The notes below the pieces were generated by a model. The model saw only the letters and a program-made list of their open reading frames with translations, made no database searches and was not told the origin of the DNA. This document shows, one piece after another, positions 1 to 7,953 of a stretch of 64,000 nucleotides of DNA. Position 1 is the first letter of the stretch, and each line of letters opens with the position of its first letter. Origin of the DNA: DAOUJI01 sp965224415 (GTDB lineage: Bacteria > Chloroflexota > Dehalococcoidia > Lucifugimonadales > JAGWBF01); NCBI GenBank assembly GCA_965224415.1, contig CBDCZB010000001.1:186001-250000 (forward strand). Direction: 5' to 3'. Both the position numbers and the translations under genes were made by a program.

Positions 1-608
1 TTGCCCATGCAGTTGGTGGCCAGCTTGCACCATCGCTCGCCCCAGATGTTGGTGGTGGCCTTTGAGTTGTCTATAGCCTTCATCATGTCCATGAGGTCTT
101 CGATTCTCTTGGACACCGTGCCGTTGGTCTCACCTGACCGGAACACGTCGTAGCCCCTGGCCGTCCCCGGCTCTCCGCCGCGGGTGACGTGGCCCGGCTC
201 CCAGAGGGCGACTTCAATGCTGGACATGACCAGAGGAACCTGCCGGTTGAACCCAACGATGGAAGCGATTAGCTCGTCGTTCATGCAGTTCTGCGCTGAT
301 ATGATGAATCCGGTGGGCTTAACATAAGGTTTGATGAAGTGGGTTGCCCACTCGGTGTCGTAGGACTTGACCGACAGGAAAACGATGTCGAACTGCTCGT
401 CTACGCTTTGGAGACCGTGGAGGTGCATGGCCTTCACTGGAACGGTGAAGTCTCCCTGGCTCCCGCTGGCCCGCAGTCCCTGGGAACGCATGGTTTCTAC
501 ATGCTCCGGCCACTGGTCGAACAGAGTAATGTCGTGGCCTGCGCGGGCCAGGAAAGCTCCTATGTAGCTTCCGGCGGCGCCGGGTCCTACGATTGCTATC
601 TTGGTCAT
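1..608 (-). CDS. Ketopantoate reductase family protein (partial, C-terminus off left edge)
   Basis: The gene reads leftward from an ATG at 606-608 and runs off the window without a stop, so about 202 residues are visible. The N-terminus has a Rossmann nucleotide-binding loop (IAIVGPGAAGSYIGAF, from residue 4). Further on come a SVKSYDT segment and a WGERWCKLATNCMG segment (about residue 190) that resemble the ApbA/PanE catalytic Lys region. The family reduces 2-oxo acids such as ketopantoate with NADPH. Many members in catabolic operons are not true PanE, and the location as last gene of a CoA-transferase operon makes a catabolic 2-oxoacid reductase equally likely. The family is a firm call; the substrate is not. 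Confidence 0.8.
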   Translation of the reverse strand, partial: MTKIAIVGPGAAGSYIGAFLARAGHDITLFDQWPEHVETMRSQGLRASGSQGDFTVPVKAMHLHGLQSVDEQFDIVFLSVKSYDTEWATHFIKPYVKPTGFIISAQNCMNDELIASIVGFNRQVPLVMSSIEVALWEPGHVTRGGEPGTARGYDVFRSGETNGTVSKRIEDLMDMMKAIDNSKATTNIWGERWCKLATNCMG

Positions 609-686
609 GGGCTCATGTTCCTTTCTGAACGCCTTGGCGGGTGAATTACGTATGAAGTAGCCGATTACTCCCAACGCCGCTCCTGT

Positions 687-1262
687 CTAGTCGAGCCAGC
701 TGGTGAACTCGCCTGCCGGAGTGCGCTTTGACCCCACGGACTCGTCGGGGGCTCCGATGCACAGCAGGGACACCAGCTTCCAGTCCGGGTCCGCTCCCAA
801 AGTCTCGGCCAGGTTGGTCGGGCGGGTCGGGCCGCCGGTCTCCCACGTCACGGTGAGTCCTTCAGCCTGTCCGACCAGCGACATGATGTAGCAGGCGCAG
901 ACGGTGGAGGCGTAGTTTTCCTGTGTCTCCTCGTCGTGGCGGCCCGGAACTGAGTAAGCGAAAACCACCCAGGGCGGGGCGGTTACCTTGGAGGTGACGA
1001 TGGCCGCCCTCTCGGGCGCGTCGCCCCGTCCAATTGAGAACTCGTGGGTTATGTCGGCGACTCTCTGGCGGGTCTTGCTGTCTTTGTCCATGACGAAGAA
1101 GCGCCACGGCTCGGTCAAGCGGTGGTTGGGCGCCCAGACTGCGGCGTCCAACATTCGCTGGATGGTCTCTCTGGAGACCGGCTCGTCCTTGTATCTCCAG
1201 GCCATTCTACGGTTGTAGACGGCCTCGTAAACGCTGGTGTCGCTGAAGGGGATGTCAGCCAT
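687..1262 (-). CDS. Nitroreductase family protein
   Basis: A 191-residue protein of the FMN-dependent nitroreductase/flavin-reductase fold. The usual N-terminal region is present (VYEAVYNRRMAWRYKDEPVS, residues 11-30, equivalent to the RRSxRxF FMN-phosphate-binding motif), followed by AVWAPNHRLTEPWRFFV, the family's APSxxNxQPWxF stretch. A strong Shine-Dalgarno (TAGGAGA) precedes the ATG at 1260-1262. The gene lies in the middle of a minus-strand operon with a cupin and an SDR upstream. It probably reduces a quinone, nitro or unsaturated carbonyl compound with NAD(P)H; the substrate cannot be read from sequence. Confidence 0.85.
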   Translation of the reverse strand: MADIPFSDTSVYEAVYNRRMAWRYKDEPVSRETIQRMLDAAVWAPNHRLTEPWRFFVMDKDSKTRQRVADITHEFSIGRGDAPERAAIVTSKVTAPPWVVFAYSVPGRHDEETQENYASTVCACYIMSLVGQAEGLTVTWETGGPTRPTNLAETLGADPDWKLVSLLCIGAPDESVGSKRTPAGEFTSWLD

Positions 1263-1347
1263 TGGAGTCTCCTAGACTTGGAACTTGCGCTCAGATTACC
1301 GCCATGCGGTGGAGGTGTCAACGCCGCGGGCTGGGTGGGAGGAGTGC

Positions 1348-1701
1348 TTATTCCTCCTCCCGCAAGTAGGCGTCGGAGCCGTCGAGCCAGTCGGTGCGGA
1401 TGGGGCTGAAGGCGTCGATTTCGTCAGTGTCTTCCAGAGCTTCCGCTGAGTGCTCCACGTCGGCAGGTATGTGGAGGGTCTCTCCGGCCCGTACGATAAT
1501 GTCGGCTCCGTCAATCACGAACTTGAGGGAACCGGCCAGGACGTGTGTAATCTGCTCGTTGGGGTGAGTGTGGGCGGGCACGGTGGAGCCTTTGGGGAAA
1601 GTCAGCCGGCCCAGCATAACCTGCTCTCCGGTCACGATGCGGCGGCGTATGCCCTGCTTGAGCCTGTCAACAGGCACGTCGTCCCAGGGAACGGATTTCA
1701 T
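1348..1701 (-). CDS. Cupin-domain protein
   Basis: A 117-residue single-domain cupin. The first cupin motif is HTHPNEQITHVLAG (His44, His46, then Glu49/Gln50) and the second is GETLHIPADVEHSAEAL with His84. These are the positions that bind a divalent metal in small cupins, although the Glu/Gln position differs slightly from the consensus. The start is fixed by AGGAG just upstream of the ATG at 1699-1701. It sits 19 bp downstream of the SDR gene in the same operon. Small cupins of this kind act as isomerases, dioxygenases or ligand binders, and no specific reaction can be assigned. Confidence 0.8.
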   Translation of the reverse strand: MKSVPWDDVPVDRLKQGIRRRIVTGEQVMLGRLTFPKGSTVPAHTHPNEQITHVLAGSLKFVIDGADIIVRAGETLHIPADVEHSAEALEDTDEIDAFSPIRTDWLDGSDAYLREEE

Positions 1702-1720
1702 GGAATACTCCTTTAGGAGG

Positions 1721-2470
1721 CTATTGGGCCGTCACTCCTCCGTCTATGACCATCTCGGACCCCGTCATGTAGGAGGACTCGTCCGAGGCCAGGAAGAGGA
1801 CGGCGTTGGCTATGTCGATGGTGTCTCCGATGCGGCCCAGGGGTATGCGGCCCATATAGTCGGGGTCTCTGGTGACTCCGCTTTGCCTGTACATGTCCGT
1901 TTCGATGGCTCCTGGGTGGATCGAGTTGCAGCGGATGCCGTCCTTGGCATGCTGGATGGCTGCGGCTTTGGTGAAGAGGCGGACTCCTCCCTTGGAGGCA
2001 ATGTATGAGCTGGACGCCCTGGTCGAACCCACCAAACCCACGTTGGAGGAGATGTTTACGATGGAGCCGCCGCCTGCCTGGCGCATGGCAGGTATTGCCG
2101 TCTTAACGCCCAGGAACACACCTTTGAGGTTGACGTCCAGGGTTCGGTCCCAGTCCTCCTCTGTTGTCTCCTCGATGCTCTTCTGGATGATGATGCCAGC
2201 ATTGTTCACGAGGACATCCAGCTTGCCGTATTTATCGACGGCTGTCTGAACAGCCGTCTGCCAGTCGGACTCGGAGGTCACGTTCAGGTGGACGTAGAGA
2301 GCGTCGCCCCCGGCCTCGGCAATCTCCGCCTCGACCTTCTGGCCCTCCTCGTCGAGAATGTCCCCGAACACTACTTTTGCGCCCTCGCGGCTGAGAAGCC
2401 GCGCTTCCTCGGCGCCTTGGCCCCGGGCGCCGCCGCTGATCAACGCCACTTTGCCGTCCAGCCTGCCCAT
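1721..2470 (-). CDS. SDR family oxidoreductase
   Basis: A 249-residue classical short-chain dehydrogenase. Visible motifs are the cofactor loop GGARGQG (13-19), D37 after beta-2 (VVFGDIL, suggesting NAD(H)), NNAG (89-92), the catalytic NISS (139-142) and Tyr156-x3-Lys160, and a C-terminal VIDGG. An open frame continues upstream of the ATG at 2468-2470, but the SDR homology begins exactly at MGRLDGKVAL and an AGGA precedes it, so the shorter start was chosen. It follows the ThDP enzyme by 32 bp. It probably oxidises a secondary alcohol intermediate of the operon's pathway. Confidence 0.88.
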   Translation of the reverse strand: MGRLDGKVALISGGARGQGAEEARLLSREGAKVVFGDILDEEGQKVEAEIAEAGGDALYVHLNVTSESDWQTAVQTAVDKYGKLDVLVNNAGIIIQKSIEETTEEDWDRTLDVNLKGVFLGVKTAIPAMRQAGGGSIVNISSNVGLVGSTRASSSYIASKGGVRLFTKAAAIQHAKDGIRCNSIHPGAIETDMYRQSGVTRDPDYMGRIPLGRIGDTIDIANAVLFLASDESSYMTGSEMVIDGGVTAQ

Positions 2471-2502
2471 GCCATCCTCCTTGTACTGCGACCCGCGGCA
2501 GT

Positions 2503-4170
2503 CTAGTAGTTCATGCGGGTGGCGCGGCTGCTCATCCAGTCGTGGCTCTGCTGCTTGCGGCGCGCGTATTTGTCGATGACCACGTTTAACAGTGAAGGCT
2601 TCCCCGACGCCAGGGCCCTCTCCATTGCGGGTATGAGCTGGTCTGGCGTCTCCACGTGCTCGCCATGGCCGCCGAAAGCCTCCATCACGCGGTCGTAGCG
2701 GACTCCGTCGGGTTGGGTTTCTCCGTCTCCCCGGTCGCCGAGGTTGATTTTGTCGGAGCCGCCGACCGAGACGTTGTTTGCCACCACGAAGGTTATGGGA
2801 AGGTCGTACCGGAGGGCCGTCTCCACCTCGAAGCCGTTCCAGCCGAAGGCGTAGTCTCCGTTGAATGACACCACCTGCTTGCCTGGTCGGGCTATCTGCG
2901 CTCCTATTGCGTAGGGCACCGATACACCCATGCAGCCGCTGGTGCCTGCGTCCAACCTCTGGCGTGGGTAGTAGCTGGGGCACATGACCCTCGAGACAGC
3001 CATCGTGTTCTCGCCGTCCACCGTGACAGTTGCGTCCCTGTCCAGGGTGTCCATGATGTCCCGGTACATGCGGTACATGTTCACGGGAGAGTCGTCGGCG
3101 TTTATCATTGGCTCGATGGCCTCTGCGTTCTTAATGCGCTGGCTTTCCAGGGCCTGGAGCCAGGGGGTCTCGATGGAGCGGTTCACGTTGCCCAGTTCCT
3201 CTAGAAGCTGGGTGAACACCGCCTTGCCGTCTCCGACCAGCCCGACTTCAGCGGGAACGCCGTTGCCGATTTCCTCGGCGTCGATGTCCAGCTGAATGAC
3301 CTTCACGTCCTGTGAGAACCGGGGGGAGATGCCGAAGTGGAACATCCAGTTGAACCTGGCCCCGGCTAGCAGCACCACGTCCGCGTTCTGGAGGGCGTGA
3401 GTGCGGGCGCCCGAGGCGTTCAGCGGGTGGTCGTCGGACACGACTCCCTTGCCCATAGGCGACGGGATGAAGGGGACCTGCATCCGGTCTACGAACTGGC
3501 GCACCTCTTCCGAGGCGTCGGCCCAGGCCAAGCCCTTGCCCAGCAGCAACAGGGGCCGCTCGGCCTTGGACAGAAGCTCTACTGCCTTCTTCACCTCTCT
3601 GGGATCGGCCAGCGGAGCGGCGGGCGCCGGGTTGGCCGGGAAGTAGCGGAAGTCCTCTTCGTCGGCTAGCCCGTCGATGACGCTGGACGGAATGTCCAGG
3701 TACACCGGGCCGGGGCGTCCGTTCATCATCTTACGAATGGCCGCGTTCACGTAGTAGGGGACCTGGCGCGGGTCGTCAATGGCTACGGACCACTTGCAGA
3801 CAGGTGACGCCGTCTCCATCTGGGGCGTCTCCTGGAAGTCTCCCCGGTGTTTGCGGCTGGACTCGACGGCTCCACCTATAAGCAGCATGGGCCAGCAGTT
3901 GGCCCACGCAGTGGCGAGGCCCGTAATTGCGTTGGTCATGCCAGGGCCGCTGGGCACCAGCGCTACCCCGGGTTTCTTTGTGATGTAGTTGTAGGCCTGG
4001 GCCGCCATAGCCGTCGCCTGCTCGTGGCGGAAGGAATAAATGGACAGGCCTTCGTTCTTGGCCGCTCCATTGATGGTGCCCATAGGGTCTCCGGGCAGGT
4101 TGAAGACCAAGTCGATGCCCTCGTTTTTGAGCTGCTTGATGAGAATCTCTCCGCCTTTTAGCTGTGCCAT
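2503..4170 (-). CDS. ThDP-dependent enzyme, oxalyl-CoA decarboxylase / 2-hydroxyacyl-CoA lyase-like
   Basis: A 555-residue ThDP-binding enzyme of the acetolactate-synthase superfamily. The N-terminal Pyr domain carries the catalytic Glu50 in SFRHEQATAMAAQAYNY. The C-terminal PP domain carries the ThDP/Mg motif starting NGDYAFGWNGFEVET (GD at about 438) and ending VVANN (about 466). The last 90 residues (VRYDRVMEAFGGHGEHV, then GKPSLLNVVIDKYA) look more like oxalyl-CoA decarboxylase or 2-hydroxyacyl-CoA lyase than biosynthetic IlvB. The start at 4168-4170 has an AGGAGGAAT site directly upstream. Two CaiB-type CoA-transferases precede it, which fits decarboxylation or cleavage of a CoA thioester. 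The CoA specificity is inferred from this context and from motif resemblance only. Confidence 0.8.
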   Translation of the reverse strand: MAQLKGGEILIKQLKNEGIDLVFNLPGDPMGTINGAAKNEGLSIYSFRHEQATAMAAQAYNYITKKPGVALVPSGPGMTNAITGLATAWANCWPMLLIGGAVESSRKHRGDFQETPQMETASPVCKWSVAIDDPRQVPYYVNAAIRKMMNGRPGPVYLDIPSSVIDGLADEEDFRYFPANPAPAAPLADPREVKKAVELLSKAERPLLLLGKGLAWADASEEVRQFVDRMQVPFIPSPMGKGVVSDDHPLNASGARTHALQNADVVLLAGARFNWMFHFGISPRFSQDVKVIQLDIDAEEIGNGVPAEVGLVGDGKAVFTQLLEELGNVNRSIETPWLQALESQRIKNAEAIEPMINADDSPVNMYRMYRDIMDTLDRDATVTVDGENTMAVSRVMCPSYYPRQRLDAGTSGCMGVSVPYAIGAQIARPGKQVVSFNGDYAFGWNGFEVETALRYDLPITFVVANNVSVGGSDKINLGDRGDGETQPDGVRYDRVMEAFGGHGEHVETPDQLIPAMERALASGKPSLLNVVIDKYARRKQQSHDWMSSRATRMNY

Positions 4171-4275
4171 GATTCCTCCTCTTCTGGTGCCTTTTGGCAA
4201 ACCCCGGTCCATGAATTGGACTTGGGGTGATTCCTTCTACTGCGGGAAGGCCGCGATTGGGGTCGATGGAGGTCC

Positions 4276-5526
4276 TTAAGCTATGAACCCCTCCACGTAT
4301 CCCTCGTTTATCTCGTCCTCGGACAGGTTCAACACGGTCTTGAGGACGTAGTCGTTGTGCTCGCCCAGAAGGGGAGCAGGCCTTATGTCGAAGTCCACTC
4401 CCGACATGACGTAAGGGGGGCCGTCGTAGGTGGTCTCGCCCGCCTCCGAGTGGACAACCTTGCGGTAATGGCCTCTTGCAGCCAGCTGCGGGTCCCCCAA
4501 AAGCTCCTTGCCGTTCTGCACCACCCCCGCCGGGACCCCGGCGTCCTGCATGGCTTTGAACACCTGCTCCGCCGGCTTGTCGGACGTCCAGGCTGAAACG
4601 ACGGCGTCGAGCTCTTCCTCGTTGCTCTTCCGGGCCTCGAAGGTGGCGTACCTTTCGTCCGACGCCAGCTCCGGGCGGCCAATAACCCCGCACAGGCTGC
4701 TCCACTCGTCATCATCCGTGACCGAAATGACGCACCAACGGTCCTCATCCCGGTCGTCCAAGAAGATGGACGCGCAGGGATAGACGCCCTGGGGCGCCGC
4801 GTGATAGGAGTGGTTGCCCATCCTGGGTTGCACTCGCCCCAAGGTGGAGTATTCCAATACAGCCGTTCCCGTGGTCGATATGATGGACTCGTACTGGGAA
4901 AGGTCTATGTACTGCCCCTTGCCCGTCTTCTCCCTGTGGTGGAGGGCGGCCAAGAGAGCGAACGAGGACATGTGGGGGTTTACGGCGTAGTCGGTGAAGG
5001 CGTGGCCCGGCGAGATGGGGTCTGAATATTCGTATCCCGCCAGATAGTGCAGTCCGGCCATGGCTGCCCCCATTGGTCCGTGTCCCTTGACGTTCTTCCA
5101 ACAGCCCGTGAGCCCCGCTAGCGAGTGGCTGCACATGATGATGTCCTGTCTCAGGCTCCTCATCACTTCGTAGCCCAGGCCCATGCGGTCCATTGTGCCT
5201 GCGCTGAAGTTCTCCACAACCACGTCCGAGTCGGGCACGAGTCGCAGCGCCAGGTCCTTGCCCTTGGGGTGGCGCAGGTTCAACGAGATGGACAGCTTGT
5301 TGGCGTTGTAGTTGTTGAACCAGCCGCTCATGTTGAAGCTGGACCGTCCCTCCGGCGGGACGGGGTCCATCTGCCTGGCGCCGTCGTGGCGGGTTGTGGA
5401 CTCTATTCGAATCACCTCTGCCCCGGCCCAGGCCAGCGTGCGGACCGATATGGGGGCGACGGCCCTCCAACCGAAGTCCAGCACCCTGACCCCCGCAAGG
5501 GGCATGTCTGACCCGTTTCCGCTCAT
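4276..5526 (-). CDS. CaiB/BaiF class III CoA-transferase (Asp-containing member of a pair)
   Basis: A 416-residue family III CoA-transferase. Features are the N-terminal VRVLDFGWRAVAPISVRTLA, the VVVENFSAGTMDRMGLGYEV segment typical of the family, and EKTGKGQYIDLSQYES. The Asp in HAFTDYAVNPH lies about 21 residues before the TGKGQ motif, where the catalytic Asp of formyl-CoA transferase falls, so this member looks active. Its ATG overlaps the TGA of the upstream CoA-transferase gene (ATGA), which indicates translational coupling. It probably moves CoA from a donor thioester to the operon's carboxylic acid substrate, possibly as a heteromer with its neighbour. Confidence 0.88.
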   Translation of the reverse strand: MSGNGSDMPLAGVRVLDFGWRAVAPISVRTLAWAGAEVIRIESTTRHDGARQMDPVPPEGRSSFNMSGWFNNYNANKLSISLNLRHPKGKDLALRLVPDSDVVVENFSAGTMDRMGLGYEVMRSLRQDIIMCSHSLAGLTGCWKNVKGHGPMGAAMAGLHYLAGYEYSDPISPGHAFTDYAVNPHMSSFALLAALHHREKTGKGQYIDLSQYESIISTTGTAVLEYSTLGRVQPRMGNHSYHAAPQGVYPCASIFLDDRDEDRWCVISVTDDDEWSSLCGVIGRPELASDERYATFEARKSNEEELDAVVSAWTSDKPAEQVFKAMQDAGVPAGVVQNGKELLGDPQLAARGHYRKVVHSEAGETTYDGPPYVMSGVDFDIRPAPLLGEHNDYVLKTVLNLSEDEINEGYVEGFIA

Positions 5527-6821
5527 ATTACGCCCTCCCGCTGCAGCTCCTCCAACTCTTGTGGTTGGATGCCCAGCACTTCTCCGTACACCTCTTCGTT
5601 GTGCTCCCCTATCAGAGGCGGTCTCCGGGATATGGCCCAGGGGCTTTCAGGCAGACGCACAGGCGGCCCTGGGTACTTGATGGAGACGCCCAATTCAGGG
5701 TGCTCCACGTCCTGGAAAAACCCCCTGTCCTGCAGATGGGGAGACTTTACCACATCCTCCGGGGTGGCCGTCGGCACGGTGAACACCTGCCTGTCCCGGT
5801 TGAAGCTGAGCTCCAGCAGCTCCACCTTGGTCTTGTCTGCGAAGAACCTGAGCATCAACTCCTGGAACGCCTGCCGTTCCTTGGGGTCCTCCCTGACCAG
5901 GTCTGCGTCGAGCCATCGCTCGTCGAATTCGTCGCCAAGTCCCTGCTCACGCAACAAGTCCCATACGGCTTGCAGGCTCGTGCCCGGAGCCGCTGCCAGA
6001 AAGTATACTTGCCCATCCTTGCAGGGATAGATGTTCCGCACGGCGCTGCGTCCGCGGGCTATCTCTCCTCGCCGGAGGATCTGCCCCAAGATGTCGTAGG
6101 TGGGCATCATTCCGGCGGTTCCCACGGCCATTGCGGCTTGCATGGAGGTGTCGATGTGTTGGCCCTCCCCGCTGTGGTTCCTCTGGAGCGTAGCCATCAT
6201 CAGTGCGTTGGCCGTGTGCATCGACGCCGCCCAATATCCGACTTCGTTGTTGATCTGGTAGGGGGGAAAGTGGGGCAACCCGACAAGCTGGGTGATGCCG
6301 CCCATTGCCTGGCCCACGATGTCGGTGGCTTTCATCCGGCTGTATGGGCCTTCCTGTCCAAACGGTGTGATTGAAGCCTGAATAACGCCGGGCTTGGCTT
6401 GGCGCAGCTCGTTGAAACTAAGGCCAAGGCGGTCCATGTACCCCGGCTCAAAGCTTTCCAGCACAACGTCCGCCCCCTCGACGAGGCCCATGAAAATCTC
6501 CCGTCCCCGGGGGCTTTCGATGTTCAGGGTGACGCCGCGCTTGGAGGTATTGAACTGCCACCAGTATAGGCTCTTCTCAGGCGCAGGGTCGTCGTCGTAG
6601 AACGGCCCCAGCTTGCGCATGGGGTCGCCGCCGGGTGGCTCTATCTTGATTACGTCGGCCCCCATGTCGGCCAGCAGCTTGCCGCAAAAGACCCCTATGG
6701 GGCCTGTCAGGTCCAGGACCGTCAAGTCTGACAAGGGGCCGGGGGGAAGCGTGTTTCCACTGTTCAACAACCGCCTCCGATAGGGCTGTTTGAACCAAGA
6801 ATAGCCCGTTGGAAGGCTCAT
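5523..6821 (-). CDS. CaiB/BaiF class III CoA-transferase (member without obvious catalytic Asp)
   Basis: A 432-residue family III CoA-transferase and the first gene of the leftward operon. It has LSDLTVLDLTGPIGVFCGKL, LADMGADVIKIEPPGGDPMR and the SFEPGYMDRLGLSFNEL segment of the family, and HSGEGQHIDTSMQAAM. By eye, the position about 21 residues before SGEGQ, where the catalytic Asp would sit, is Gly (INNEVGYWAAS), with a Glu two residues earlier. This suggests an inactive or altered partner subunit. There is a roughly 30-residue N-terminal extension before the domain, and the chosen ATG at 6819-6821 has only a weak ribosome-binding site, so the true start could lie further in. Confidence 0.85.
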   Translation of the reverse strand: MSLPTGYSWFKQPYRRRLLNSGNTLPPGPLSDLTVLDLTGPIGVFCGKLLADMGADVIKIEPPGGDPMRKLGPFYDDDPAPEKSLYWWQFNTSKRGVTLNIESPRGREIFMGLVEGADVVLESFEPGYMDRLGLSFNELRQAKPGVIQASITPFGQEGPYSRMKATDIVGQAMGGITQLVGLPHFPPYQINNEVGYWAASMHTANALMMATLQRNHSGEGQHIDTSMQAAMAVGTAGMMPTYDILGQILRRGEIARGRSAVRNIYPCKDGQVYFLAAAPGTSLQAVWDLLREQGLGDEFDERWLDADLVREDPKERQAFQELMLRFFADKTKVELLELSFNRDRQVFTVPTATPEDVVKSPHLQDRGFFQDVEHPELGVSIKYPGPPVRLPESPWAISRRPPLIGEHNEEVYGEVLGIQPQELEELQREGVI

Positions 6822-6921
6822 GGCAATAGTCCGCGCCTTTGGCGAAGGGTCTTTTGGCAGTCTACCCCCACCCTATCCCGGTAAGAGCGAGGGAGCAATG
6901 TGGTTTCTCCTCCTTAGGAGT

Positions 6922-6950
6922 TTGCCAGTCCCTTTGAGTGATGCTATCCT
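6922..6950 (+). promoter_or_regulatory. sigma70-like promoter for metF
   Basis: TTGCCA (6922-6927) and TATCCT (6945-6950) are separated by 17 bp. The predicted start near 6957 would give a leader of about 20 nt before the metF ATG. The site lies in the divergent gap between the CoA-transferase operon and metF. Confidence 0.5.
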
Positions 6951-6978
6951 TCTCGTGGCCGCGCGCCGGCCGTTGCCT

Positions 6979-7851
6979 ATGAAAATACCCGACATATTCA
7001 ATGCAGGACGCCGCTCGTTGTCCTTCGAGTTCTTCCCGCCAAAGACTCCTGAGGCGGCGGAATCTCTGTCCAACGCCGTGAAAGCCCTTGCTCCGTACAA
7101 GCCCGATTACGCCTCTATGACCTACGGCGCGGGCGGGAGCACCCGCGACATGACTGTGGAGACGGCCTGCCAGATCAAAAGAGACACGGGAATCGAAGTC
7201 ATGGCCCACGTGACCTGCGTCTCCCAGACCAAGGACGAAGTGAAGTCCGTCCTGGACAGCCTGGAGGCCAACGATATCGAGAATGTCCTGGGCCTACGGG
7301 GCGACCCTCCTGGAGGCGAGACAACCTTTACTCCGATGGAGAACGGCTTTCACCAAGCGGCAGACCTCATCAGCTACATTCGGGAAAACTACTCTTTTGG
7401 AGTAGGGGGCGCGTGTTTCCCAGAGGGACACCCCGACTCCACCGACCTGGACACGGACGTCGCTTTCCTGGCTAAGAAAGTCGACGCCGGCGCCCAGTTC
7501 CTGGTGACCCAACTCTTCTTCGACAACGAGGACTTCTTCAGGTTCATGGAAAGGTGCGAACGGGCCGGAATCGACGCTCCGGTGGTGGCTGGTGTCATAC
7601 CCGTCTTGAGCACGCCTCAAATACGCCGGTTTGTGTCCTTTTGTGGCGCCAAAATTCCGGCGAAGTTGGACGAGGACCTGGAGAGGTTCAAGGACGACGA
7701 TGCGTCGGCCAGGCAGCTGGGCATCGAATACGCCGTCGGGCAGATAGAAGAGCTTTGGGCGAATGGGGTTTCCGGCGTCCACATCTACACGTTGAACCGC
7801 AGCTATTCCACGCGGAGAATTCTGGACGCACTGGACCTGGACCGGAGCTAA
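6979..7851 (+). CDS. metF: 5,10-methylenetetrahydrofolate reductase
   Basis: A 290-residue MetF/MTHFR beta/alpha barrel that reduces methylene-THF to methyl-THF for methionine synthesis or one-carbon flux. The family signature SFEFFPPKTPEAAESL (catalytic Glu at residue 17) is present, as are YASMTYGAGGSTRD, HVTCVSQTKDE and NVLGLRGDPPGG. Later come GGACFPEGHPDS, the FMN/substrate region, and QLFFDNEDFFRF. The open frame extends upstream to 6820, but homology starts at MKIPDIFNAGRRSLSFEF, and a promoter is placed just before this ATG, so the shorter start is preferred. Length and motif order match bacterial MetF, so this is a confident call. Confidence 0.93.
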   Translation: MKIPDIFNAGRRSLSFEFFPPKTPEAAESLSNAVKALAPYKPDYASMTYGAGGSTRDMTVETACQIKRDTGIEVMAHVTCVSQTKDEVKSVLDSLEANDIENVLGLRGDPPGGETTFTPMENGFHQAADLISYIRENYSFGVGGACFPEGHPDSTDLDTDVAFLAKKVDAGAQFLVTQLFFDNEDFFRFMERCERAGIDAPVVAGVIPVLSTPQIRRFVSFCGAKIPAKLDEDLERFKDDDASARQLGIEYAVGQIEELWANGVSGVHIYTLNRSYSTRRILDALDLDRS

Positions 7852-7864
7852 CCAAGGCTCGTTC

Positions 7865-7893
7865 TTGCCGCGTCGCCAGCCCCAATCTAGAAT
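7865..7893 (+). promoter_or_regulatory. sigma70-like promoter
   Basis: TTGCCG (7865-7870), a 17-bp spacer, then TAGAAT (7888-7893). It is placed to drive the dehydrogenase/SDR gene pair starting at 7954, with a leader of about 55 nt. Confidence 0.55.
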
Positions 7894-7953
7894 AGCCCCA
7901 GAGAACAACCTTTCCGAAAGACCAACGCAGTCCAATCCACAGGAGGCGTCTCG

